Part shown: piece by piece, positions 1 through 6,139 of the stretch
Layout: the number at the start of each line of letters is the position of its first letter
Position numbering within the stretch: position 1 is the first letter of the stretch
Assembly: GCA_964602525.1 (NCBI GenBank)
Contig: CAZRSA010000069.1
Span: forward strand, 1-14,579
Direction: 5' to 3'
Source of the DNA: Lentisalinibacter sp964602525
GTDB lineage: Bacteria > Pseudomonadota > Gammaproteobacteria > Steroidobacterales > Woeseiaceae
Length of the DNA stretch: 14,579 nt
Program-made: the position numbers and the translations under genes
The notes under the pieces: generated by a model
Seen by the model: the letters and a program-made list of their open reading frames with translations, nothing else
What the model was told of the DNA's origin: nothing
Databases searched by the model: none

Positions 1-23
1 GCGGCGCGCACTGCGATCGGCGC

Positions 24-52
24 ATGATAGCGCACCCGTCGGTGGACCCCAA
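24..52 (-). promoter_or_regulatory. Candidate leftward promoter at the window edge
   Basis: Read on the minus strand, a TTGGGG box (47-52) lies 17 bp from a TATCAT box (24-29). The second matches five of six positions of the sigma-70 -10 consensus; the -35 matches only three. It would drive a gene leftward, out of the window and divergent from yciO. No gene can be assigned in bases 1-97: a plus-strand frame ends at 25-27, but too few codons are visible to call it. In relatives a PHP-domain gene often neighbours yciO; whether it lies here cannot be seen. Confidence 0.3.
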
Positions 53-93
53 TGCAGCGAATCACGGCAGTCGGATTTGGCGGGAGGTACCGG

Positions 94-99
94 TAGAAT
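94..99 (+). promoter_or_regulatory. Candidate -10 box of yciO (leaderless-type)
   Basis: TAGAAT matches five of six -10 consensus positions and ends 7 nt before the GTG at 107, so transcription would begin at or next to the start codon. No good -35 box is seen at 16-18 bp. The competing reading is that GGGAGGT at 82-88 is a Shine-Dalgarno site for the ATG at 98, in which case this box would be coincidental. The near-identical arrangement before scpA favours the promoter reading. Confidence 0.4.
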
Positions 100-106
100 G
101 CGCCGC

Positions 107-727
107 GTGTCCCAGATCATCACCATCCATCCGCAGAACCCCCAAAGGCGGTACGTCGACCAGGCGGTCGAAATAATCCGTGAGGGCGGTCTGCTGGTAT
201 ACCCCACGGACTCCAGCTATGCGTTCGGCTGCCGGATCGGCAACAAGAAGGCGCTGGACCGGATCCGTCTGCTGCGTAAGGCGGACAAGCTGCACGACTT
301 CTCGCTGGTGGTACGCGACCTCTCCGAGATCGCCACTTACGCGCGGGTGGATAACTGGGCCTACCGGCTGCTGAAGCATTTCACGCCGGGGCCGTACACA
401 TTCATCCTGAAGGCCACGCGGGAAGTGCCGAACCGGCTCAGGAACCCCAAGAAGAAGACCATCGGCATCCGGGTGCCGGATCACCCCATTACCCAGGCGC
501 TGCTGGAGACGCTGGCAGAGCCGATGATGAGCTCGACGCTGCTGCTGCCGGGCGACGACGTGCCCATGACCGACCCCGTGGAGATCGCGGGACGGCTGGG
601 GAATCAGGTGGATGCGGTCATCGGCGGCGGCCCCGGCGGGATGGAGCCCTCCAGCGTGCTGGATCTCACCGAGGGTACGGTGCGCATCATCCGGCGTGGT
701 ATCGGGGACGTCAGTACGTTCGAATGA
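107..727 (+). CDS. yciO: YciO, TsaC/Sua5/YrdC-family threonylcarbamoyl-AMP synthase-like protein
   Basis: This protein of about 206 residues has the single YrdC/Sua5 fold domain that binds RNA and nucleotide. The family makes threonylcarbamoyl-AMP for tRNA t6A modification, but the YciO branch is distinct from TsaC and its physiological role is less certain. Diagnostic stretches are the N-terminal MSQ…IHPQNPQRR, the YPTDSSYAFGC motif with its KxR-type region soon after, GPYTFILKAT, and a C-terminal IIRRGIGDVSTF. These match E. coli YciO as I recall it, where the protein also begins MSQ and then IHP. That alignment chooses GTG at 107. An in-frame ATG at 98 has a good Shine-Dalgarno at 82-88 and would add three residues. 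A 39-nt gap separates it from scpA. Family membership is certain; enzymatic activity is not visible from sequence. Confidence 0.9.
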   Translation: MSQIITIHPQNPQRRYVDQAVEIIREGGLLVYPTDSSYAFGCRIGNKKALDRIRLLRKADKLHDFSLVVRDLSEIATYARVDNWAYRLLKHFTPGPYTFILKATREVPNRLRNPKKKTIGIRVPDHPITQALLETLAEPMMSSTLLLPGDDVPMTDPVEIAGRLGNQVDAVIGGGPGGMEPSSVLDLTEGTVRIIRRGIGDVSTFE

Positions 728-754
728 TTGGCCACGGCGGTGCCGGGATTACGT

Positions 755-760
755 TAGAAT
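755..760 (+). promoter_or_regulatory. Candidate -10 box of scpA (leaderless-type)
   Basis: TAGAAT, five of six matches to the sigma-70 -10, ends 6 nt before the scpA GTG. There is no Shine-Dalgarno sequence between it and the start. The arrangement (TAGAAT, 6-7 nt, GTG TCC) is the same as at yciO. A convincing -35 element is not seen. Confidence 0.4.
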
Positions 761-766
761 CAGCCT

Positions 767-1693
767 GTGTCCGAGTCAGAGAAAAAGCAGCCGGTCCTGC
801 GGGTGGTGAGCGATCAGGGCGCGCCGAAGGCCGTGCCTGAAGATCTGCGGCCCTCCCAGGCCGAGATGCCGTTTGCCATTGTGGACGGCGAGCCGGTGAC
901 CGAGCTGCCGCAGGACCTGTATATCCCGCCCTATGCCCTGCAGGTGTTCCTGGAGGCCTTCGAGGGCCCGCTCGACCTTCTGCTCTACCTGATCCGCCGG
1001 CAGAACCTCGACATCCTCGACATCCCCATCGCCGAGATCACCCGCCAGTACATCCAGTACATCGAGTTGATGAAGGAGCTCCAGCTGGAGCTGGCCGGGG
1101 AATATCTCTTGATGGCCGCCATGCTGGCCGAGATCAAGTCCAGGATGCTGCTGCCGCGTCCGGTGGTGGAGGACGACGAGGAGGACGACCCTCGCGCGGA
1201 GCTGGTGCGAAGGCTGCAGGAGTACGAGCGTTTCAAGAAGGCAGCGGAGAATCTCGACGAGTTGCCGCGCGTGGAGCGCGACGTGCACGTGGTGCAGGTG
1301 CCGGCGCCCGAGCGTCAGGTGGTGACCAAGCTGCCGGAGGTGACGCTGAAGGAACTGATGGTGGCCCTGCAACAGGTGATGGCGCGGGCGGAGATGTACA
1401 GCAATCTGCACGTCCAGCGCGAGCCGCTGTCGGTGCGCCAGCGCATGTCGGAGATCCTGACCCGGATCCGGGGCACCCAGTTCACCCAGTTCGACCGCCT
1501 CTTCGACGTGGAAGAGGGCCGGATGGGGGTCGCCGTGACCTTCATCGCCGTGCTGGAGCTGCTCCGCGAGTCACTGATCGAGGTGGTCCAGTCCGAGGAC
1601 TTCGCGCCGGTGCATGTGCGTGCGGCCTCGAACGTGCGAGTTGTGAACGACGAGGGGGATGCCGGCATGTCGGACGAGAGCGTCATTTCCTGA
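767..1693 (+). CDS. scpA: Segregation and condensation protein A (ScpA)
   Basis: ScpA is the kleisin subunit of the SMC-ScpAB condensin. It bridges the SMC heads and binds ScpB, and acts on the nucleoid in chromosome organisation. The 308-residue protein has an N-terminal extension of roughly 60 residues, rich in charged residues and proline, longer than in many ScpA proteins. The kleisin N-domain follows: FEGPLDLLLYLIRRQNLDI with IPIAEITRQYI (residues about 64-95) and an SRMLLPRP segment. An acidic linker (EDDEEDDPRAELVRRLQEYE) comes next, and a C-terminal winged helix (VTFIAVLELLRESLIEVVQ, about residues 255-280) that would contact SMC. GTG at 767 is chosen because of the preceding -10 box; an internal ATG at about residue 34 is possible, since the extension is not conserved. 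scpB begins 21 nt after the stop, the usual partner arrangement. Confidence 0.93.
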   Translation: MSESEKKQPVLRVVSDQGAPKAVPEDLRPSQAEMPFAIVDGEPVTELPQDLYIPPYALQVFLEAFEGPLDLLLYLIRRQNLDILDIPIAEITRQYIQYIELMKELQLELAGEYLLMAAMLAEIKSRMLLPRPVVEDDEEDDPRAELVRRLQEYERFKKAAENLDELPRVERDVHVVQVPAPERQVVTKLPEVTLKELMVALQQVMARAEMYSNLHVQREPLSVRQRMSEILTRIRGTQFTQFDRLFDVEEGRMGVAVTFIAVLELLRESLIEVVQSEDFAPVHVRAASNVRVVNDEGDAGMSDESVIS

Positions 1694-1714
1694 GCATCCG
1701 CGGTGCAGTGACCT

Positions 1715-2383
1715 ATGGATGAGACGAGTATCAAGTACATTCTCGAGGCGGCGTTGCTGGCCGCCTCGGAACCGCTGTCGGTGGACCAGCTGATGTCGCT
1801 GTTCGACGAGAAGTCACGCCCGGAGCGCAAGGACATCCGGGCGGCCCTCGAGGAGCTCGAGTCCGATTACGAGGACCGGGGCATCATGCTGGCCGAGGTG
1901 GCTTCCGGTTACCGCGTGCAGGTGCGCCCGTCGATGACCGCGATGCTGCAGCCGCTGTGGGAAGAACGGCCGCCGCGCTACTCCCGTGCGCTGTTCGAGA
2001 CGCTGGCGCTGATCGCCTATCGGCAGCCCATTACCCGCGGCGAGATCGAGGACGTGCGCGGCGTCACGGTCAGCCCCAATATCATCCGCACGCTGCTCGA
2101 TCGGGAGTGGATTCGTGTGCTCGGTCATCGCGACGTGCCGGGCAAACCGGAGATGTTCGGTACGACCAAGGCCTTCCTGGACTACTTCGGCCTGAAGCGG
2201 CTCGATGACCTGCCGCCGCTGGCCGAGCTGCAGGATATCGAGGGGCTGAACGCGCAGCTGGATCTGGCCGGCGCCGGGCAGGGCGGGAAGCCGGCCTCCG
2301 CCACGGTGACCTCGCTGCCGGTGGAAGAAGAAGAAAACGAGGGCGAGGGAACCGCCAGCGCCGGCGTGCCGCCGTCCAGCTGA
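1715..2383 (+). CDS. scpB: Segregation and condensation protein B (ScpB)
   Basis: ScpB is the winged-helix dimeric partner of ScpA in the SMC condensin complex. The 222-residue protein shows the first winged helix in residues about 1-75 (YILEAALLAASEPLSVDQL onward). The second contains the family signature in YSRALFETLALIAYRQPITR, then GVTVSPNIIRTLLDREWI and GKPEMFGTTKAFLDYFGL (about residues 85-160). The C-terminal 50 residues are low-complexity and acidic (EEEENEGEG), typical of the variable ScpB tail. ATG at 1715 gives the expected N-terminus, though no strong Shine-Dalgarno is present. It is 21 nt after scpA and 11 nt before rluB, so the three are probably one transcript. The SMC gene itself is not in the window. 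Confidence 0.93.
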   Translation: MDETSIKYILEAALLAASEPLSVDQLMSLFDEKSRPERKDIRAALEELESDYEDRGIMLAEVASGYRVQVRPSMTAMLQPLWEERPPRYSRALFETLALIAYRQPITRGEIEDVRGVTVSPNIIRTLLDREWIRVLGHRDVPGKPEMFGTTKAFLDYFGLKRLDDLPPLAELQDIEGLNAQLDLAGAGQGGKPASATVTSLPVEEEENEGEGTASAGVPPSS

Positions 2384-2394
2384 CGGACGCCGCC

Positions 2395-3249
2395 GTGGCC
2401 GAGCGCTTGCAGAAGGTGCTGGCGGCAGCCGGCCACGGTTCCCGCCGGGAGATCGAGCGCTGGATCGGCGAGGGAAGGCTCTCCATCGACGGCCGCACTG
2501 CGGCGCTCGGCGACACCGTGACCGGCGACGAGCGGATCACGCTCGACGGCCGGCCACTCCGGGTCCGTGTACCGGAAGCCGGCTCGCACCAGCACCTGAT
2601 GTACCACAAGCCCCAGGGCGAGGTCTGCTCCCGCAGCGGCGAGTCGGGCCATGCCACGGTATTCGAGGCGCTGCCCCGCCTGCCCCGCGGCCGCTGGGTG
2701 GGTGTCGGCCGTCTCGACGTCGCCACCAGCGGCCTTATGATCTTCACCACGGGCGGCGCGCTGGCCAATGCTCTCATGCATCCCTCGAACGGCATCGAAC
2801 GGCGCTACGCGGTGCGCGTGCGCGGCACGCCCTCGGCCGCGGATCTCGCGCGGCTGACCGAGGGCATCACGCTGGAAGACGGCCGCGCCGCTTTCGAGAG
2901 CCTGGCGGAGAAGGGCGGCGAGGGCGTGAACCAGTGGTACGAGGTCACGCTGCGCGAGGGGCGCAACCGGGAGGTCAGGCGCCTCTGGGAGGCGGTGGGC
3001 GTCGAGGTAAGCCGGCTGATCCGGGTCGGCTACGGCCCGATCAGACTGCCTCGGGGCCTGCGCCGCGGGCTGCATCGCCCCCTTAATCGCGGCGAGGTCG
3101 CAGCGCTGTACGCCGCAGCGGGACTGCCGGCGCCGGGCGGGGGCGATGCGGGGCGCAAGCCGGGACGAAAGCCCGCCCGTCGGCCGGGCGGGCGCAAGTC
3201 GGGCCGCACTGCCGGGCGGCCTACTGGGCGTCGAAAGAGCCCCCGGTGA
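2395..3249 (+). CDS. rluB: 23S rRNA pseudouridine synthase RluB (RsuA/RluB/E/F family)
   Basis: It converts a specific uridine of 23S rRNA (U2605 in E. coli) to pseudouridine in the large ribosomal subunit. Residues about 1-45 form an S4 RNA-binding domain (RLQKVLAAAGHGSRREIE…). The catalytic domain carries the RsuA-family motif GRLDVATSGLMIFTT with the nucleophilic aspartate at residue 108. It continues with EVTLREGRNREVRRLWEAVG and a VSRLIRVGYGPIRLP segment. The last 40 or so residues are a basic, Gly/Pro/Arg/Lys-rich low-complexity tail, as in other RluB proteins. Start is GTG at 2395, 11 nt after scpB. The RluB choice over RluE/RluF/RsuA rests on the scpB neighbourhood and the basic tail. 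The last 29 bp overlap the end of the convergent yciK gene. Confidence 0.9.
   Translation: MAERLQKVLAAAGHGSRREIERWIGEGRLSIDGRTAALGDTVTGDERITLDGRPLRVRVPEAGSHQHLMYHKPQGEVCSRSGESGHATVFEALPRLPRGRWVGVGRLDVATSGLMIFTTGGALANALMHPSNGIERRYAVRVRGTPSAADLARLTEGITLEDGRAAFESLAEKGGEGVNQWYEVTLREGRNREVRRLWEAVGVEVSRLIRVGYGPIRLPRGLRRGLHRPLNRGEVAALYAAAGLPAPGGGDAGRKPGRKPARRPGGRKSGRTAGRPTGRRKSPR
3168..3193 (-). terminator. Probable intrinsic terminator of the yciK operon inside rluB
   Basis: A perfect 9-bp inverted repeat, GCCCGCCCG at 3171-3179 and CGGGCGGGC at 3185-3193, encloses a 5-nt loop. On the minus strand the hairpin is followed directly by TTTCGT, a short T run at 3168-3170. It lies 28 bp beyond the yciK stop codon, where an operon terminator is expected, but within the plus-strand coding sequence of the rluB tail. 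The T tract is short, so termination may be partial. Confidence 0.5.
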
Positions 3250-3970
3250 CGCCGCGGCTGTCGGGGCCGAGCAGATAAATGTGCGGCGCAAGCACCTCCC
3301 CGGGACCGGCGAGCTTGCTCCTGTCTTCCGCGGGGTAGGCCTTCAGGCGCATGTCGGTGCGGGTGGCGCCCGGGTTCACGCAGTTGACCCGTATGCCCGC
3401 TTTCTCCGTCTCCCGGGCGAGCACCTGGGAGAGGCCTTCGACGCCGAATTTGGACACCGCGTAGGCACCCCAGTAGGCACGGCCCTCGCGCCCTACGCCG
3501 CTCGACGTGAACACGACGGAGCCGTCCTCCGACTGGCGCAGCAGAGGCAGGCAGACCTTCGTCAGTACGAACTCCGCCGTCAGGTTGACGTGGAGGACCC
3601 GCTGCCAGAGGGCCACGTCGTAGTGCTCGATGGGGGCGAGCTCTCCCAGGATGCCGGCGTTGTGCAGCAGGCCGTCCAGCCGGCCGAATTCCCCTGCAAC
3701 GCTGTCCGCGAGGCTGGTGTAGGCGTCGCCGTCGGCCTTCTCGAAGTCCATGGGCGCGATGGAGGGGCGCAGGTGACCTGCGTCGATGATCTCGTCGTAC
3801 ACCGATTCCAGCTTGCTCACCGTGCGTCCGAGCAGGATCACCCGTGCGCCCAGTTCGGCGAAGCGCGTGGCAGCCGCGCGCCCGATGCCGTCGCCGGCGC
3901 CGGTGACCAGGATGATGCGGTCGGCGAGCAGGCTCTCGCGGGGAGTGTAGTTGCGGGGATCGAAGGTCAA
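3221..3970 (-). CDS. yciK: YciK-type SDR family oxidoreductase
   Basis: This is a classical short-chain dehydrogenase/reductase of 249 residues; the substrate of the YciK branch is unknown. The nucleotide-binding motif TGAGDGIG is at residues 23-30 and NAG at 104-106. The structural Asn is N129, the catalytic Ser lies in FTSSG (156-157), and YxxxK is Y170/K174. The C-terminus ends in FDAQ, and the N-terminal LLADRIILVTGAGDGIGR resembles E. coli YciK closely as I recall it. The start is a TTG at 3968-3970 that overlaps the upstream gene's TGA (TTGA, 4 bp), implying translational coupling. It is the last gene of the minus-strand operon and runs 29 bp into the end of the convergent rluB. Confidence 0.9.
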   Translation of the reverse strand: MTFDPRNYTPRESLLADRIILVTGAGDGIGRAAATRFAELGARVILLGRTVSKLESVYDEIIDAGHLRPSIAPMDFEKADGDAYTSLADSVAGEFGRLDGLLHNAGILGELAPIEHYDVALWQRVLHVNLTAEFVLTKVCLPLLRQSEDGSVVFTSSGVGREGRAYWGAYAVSKFGVEGLSQVLARETEKAGIRVNCVNPGATRTDMRLKAYPAEDRSKLAGPGEVLAPHIYLLGPDSRGVTGGSFDAQ

Positions 3971-4803
3971 GGCTGCTCCTCTGTCGGGGGGGTTGCCATG
4001 CGCGCCTGGCGGCGGGCGGCGCGCCAGGCGCGCCAGAGTAATTGTAACGGATGGGCGGAGCGCCCGGCGCCGCGGCGCCGGGCGCTCAGGTGGGCCTCGC
4101 TCACCGCGCCCACGAGGGCCGTGACGGCGCTGGCGCTCGCGACCTCGTGTCGTGCCCGCGCGAGTTCATCGAGTCCGGCCTCGGCCAGGCGCTCGACCGC
4201 GCGCCGGAATGCCTCGTGTTCCGGCCAGCGGCCGGCGGGGACGTCCTGCAGGCCCGCATCGGCGGCGAGATCCTGCGGCAGCAGGAACAGCTGCCGGCCA
4301 TCCGCCAGCGCGGCCGTGCTTTTCGCCAGACCCCAGGCGATGCCCGCGTGCCTCGCCGCCGTCCGCCGGGGGTTGTCCTCGGCGGCGTCGCCGTCGGGAG
4401 CGGCAGCCAGTGTGAGTACCGTGCCTTCGCGGCGGAAACAGTGCAGGCGGAGCCCGTCGACGGAATCGGGCGCTTCGCGGCGGCCCAGAGACTCTGCACA
4501 GATCGCCAGTTCCTCCAGCCAGGGGAGGTAAGGCGAGTCCGCGTCCAGTTCGGGCTGAAGCGCCCGGGTCAGCGGATGGCGCGGTTCGCCGGTGGCGAGC
4601 CGGCCGAGCTCCTGCCGCCACCAGTCGAGTTTCACGGTGCCCACCGCCGGTTCCCGGCCCTGCACCGTGGTGGCGAGGATGGTGTCTCGCAGCGAACACA
4701 GTACTCGGAAGCGCCGTTCCCCGGCACCCCGCAGGAAGTTCGCGACCAGCTCCTCGTCGGATCCCGGCGCGGCTCGCGTCCAGTTTTCGGTTGCGTCGGT
4801 CAC
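3967..4803 (-). CDS. Squalene/phytoene synthase family protein, NDUFAF6-like, probably non-catalytic
   Basis: This 278-residue all-helical protein resembles the trans-isoprenyl diphosphate synthase (SQS/PSY) family. The recognisable family feature is the TVKLDWWRQELGRL segment (WWR at residues 61-63) followed by GEPRHPLTRAL. A later GIAWGLAKSTAALADGRQLFLLPQDL stretch takes the place of the second Asp-rich motif. The two DxxxD-type metal-binding motifs of true synthases are not visible, so condensation activity is unlikely. This resembles the NDUFAF6-like branch, whose mitochondrial member is a complex I assembly factor; a bacterial role is not established. The start is taken as GTG at 4801-4803, 4 nt after the rmuC stop; the open frame extends further upstream inside rmuC, but that part has unrelated composition. 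The 3' end contains two large inverted repeats and overlaps the yciK start by 4 bp. Confidence 0.75.
   Translation of the reverse strand: MTDATENWTRAAPGSDEELVANFLRGAGERRFRVLCSLRDTILATTVQGREPAVGTVKLDWWRQELGRLATGEPRHPLTRALQPELDADSPYLPWLEELAICAESLGRREAPDSVDGLRLHCFRREGTVLTLAAAPDGDAAEDNPRRTAARHAGIAWGLAKSTAALADGRQLFLLPQDLAADAGLQDVPAGRWPEHEAFRRAVERLAEAGLDELARARHEVASASAVTALVGAVSEAHLSARRRGAGRSAHPLQLLWRAWRAARRQARMATPPTEEQP
4000..4033. repeat. 12-bp perfect inverted repeat near the 3' end of the synthase-like gene
   Basis: GCGCGCCTGGCG (4000-4011) and CGCCAGGCGCGC (4022-4033) are exact reverse complements separated by 10 nt. The right arm also overlaps a tandem 9-mer, GGCGCGCCA at 4018-4026 and again at 4027-4035, coding for the repeated Trp-Arg-Ala. 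In the operon mRNA it would form a strong hairpin about 30 nt upstream of the yciK start codon. Confidence 0.8.
4058..4087. repeat. Perfect 30-bp palindrome inside coding sequence
   Basis: The 30 bases equal their own reverse complement: half-site GAGCGCCCGGCGCCG (4058-4072) and its mirror complement (4073-4087), with no spacer. It codes on the minus strand for the Arg/Gly/Ala-rich part of the synthase-like protein (SARRRGAGRSA). Together with the inverted repeat at 4000-4033 it makes an 88-bp stretch able to form two consecutive strong hairpins. Confidence 0.9.
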
Positions 4804-4807
4804 CGGA

Positions 4808-6139
4808 TCAGGAGAGGCCGGTTTCGTCTGTCTCGCCCGCCGGGTCCTCACCCTCTTCGCCGCCGCTACCCGCCTCCGCCACGCGGGTGAGTTCTTCCAC
4901 CGGTTCCAGCGTATCGAGGGACTTGCGGGTGTGTACGCCGAGTTCCGTGAACTTGCGTGCGCCGGGCAGCACACTGCGCTCCAGCGAGCCCACTGCCTTG
5001 TTGAAGGCGTTCACGCTGCCGGAGAGCTGGCGGCCGACCCGGTTCAGATGGCTGCTGAAGGTGGCCAGCCGGTCGTGGAGTTCCACGGCGAGGCGCCGGA
5101 TCTCCTCGGCGTTCTCGGCAAGAGCGAGCTGGCGCCAGCCGTAGGCCACCGCTTTCAGCAGCGCGACGAAGCTGGTGGGCGTGGCCAGGATGATCTTCTG
5201 CCGCAGCGCCTCGTCCAGCAGGTCCGGGTTCTCGTTCATGGCTGCCGCCAGGAACTGGTCGCCGGGGATGAACAGGATGACGAACTCCGGACTGCGGGGA
5301 AACTGGGACCAGTAGTGCTTGCCGGCCAGCTCCCGGATGCGCTCGCGGACCTTGCGCTCGTGGCGGGCGAGGGCGGCCGCACGCAGCCGGTCGTCCGTGG
5401 CCTCAATGGCCTCCAGATAGGCGTCCAGCGGTGTCTTTACGTCCACCACCAGTTCCCGGTCGTCGGGCATGCGCACGACCATGTCAGGACGGATACGATC
5501 GCCGGCGCTGCCGCCCGTGGCCTGCTCCACGAAGTCGCAGTGCTCGAGCATGCCGGCCAGTTCGACGAGCCGACGCAGCGTGATCTCGCCCCACTGGCCA
5601 CGCACTTCCGGGCGCCGCAGGGCCTTGACGAGGTTGCCGGTCTCCGCCTGCAGTGCCTGCTGACTGGCCTGCATCGCGGCGAGCTGGGCGGTAATGCTGC
5701 CGTAGGCCTCGGAGCGGGCCTTTTCCAGTTCGCCGATCTGGCGTTCGGTCTTCTCCAGCGCCTCACGGATGGGCTGCACCAGGCTCTCGACCGCCTTCTC
5801 CCGCTCGGAGAGCGCGTGCCGGGCCTGCTCCTGCTGGGTGCCGAGGTTCTGTTTCGCGAGGCGCAGGAAGGCCTCACTGTTGAACCGCAGGCTGCGGTTC
5901 GCCAGGTCGCCGAAGGAGCGCTGCAGCCGGCTGGCGGCTAGGTCGAATGCCGCTTCCCGCTCCGCGCGCAGCGTTTCCTGGTCCTTGACCCGGCGGTCGG
6001 CGTCGTCCCGTTCCGCGGCCAGCCGGGCAATGCGCCCGCGCACGAGCAGCCAGTGCAGCAGGAGACCCGCGGCCAGCGCCGCCGCACAGGCCGTCCCGGC
6101 CAGCCACAGCGGCACCGCCTCCTGCAGCCAGCCGCTCAC
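4808..6139 (-). CDS. rmuC: DNA recombination protein RmuC
   Basis: RmuC is a membrane-anchored protein with a nuclease-like fold, implicated in limiting recombination between inverted repeats. The 443-residue protein starts with one N-terminal hydrophobic segment (about residues 10-31). A long charged coiled coil follows to about residue 165, and then the RmuC domain, with RPEVRGQWGEITLRRLVELAGM and VDVKTPLDAYLEAI. The C-terminal tail is acidic (EEGEDPAGETDE). The start is GTG at 6137-6139, whose last bases overlap the upstream gene's TGA (GTGA, 4 bp); this start gives the expected anchor immediately. The open frame continues upstream only as a shadow of the phosphatase gene. It is fourth in the minus-strand operon, and the next gene begins 4 nt after its stop. 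Confidence 0.93.
   Translation of the reverse strand: MSGWLQEAVPLWLAGTACAAALAAGLLLHWLLVRGRIARLAAERDDADRRVKDQETLRAEREAAFDLAASRLQRSFGDLANRSLRFNSEAFLRLAKQNLGTQQEQARHALSEREKAVESLVQPIREALEKTERQIGELEKARSEAYGSITAQLAAMQASQQALQAETGNLVKALRRPEVRGQWGEITLRRLVELAGMLEHCDFVEQATGGSAGDRIRPDMVVRMPDDRELVVDVKTPLDAYLEAIEATDDRLRAAALARHERKVRERIRELAGKHYWSQFPRSPEFVILFIPGDQFLAAAMNENPDLLDEALRQKIILATPTSFVALLKAVAYGWRQLALAENAEEIRRLAVELHDRLATFSSHLNRVGRQLSGSVNAFNKAVGSLERSVLPGARKFTELGVHTRKSLDTLEPVEELTRVAEAGSGGEEGEDPAGETDETGLS

Noticed and set aside
1..97. A possible partial gene before yciO
   Set aside because: Short open frames exist on both strands, but fewer than 33 codons are visible and none shows a recognisable family end or start.
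4804..4974. 57-residue N-terminal extension of the synthase-like protein
   Set aside because: This part lies inside rmuC in another frame, is Arg/Ser/Pro-rich without family similarity, and a GTG 4 nt after the rmuC stop gives a natural start.
4592..5941. A 449-codon plus-strand frame opposite rmuC
   Set aside because: No recognisable domain; rmuC on the other strand has clear family motifs and operon context.
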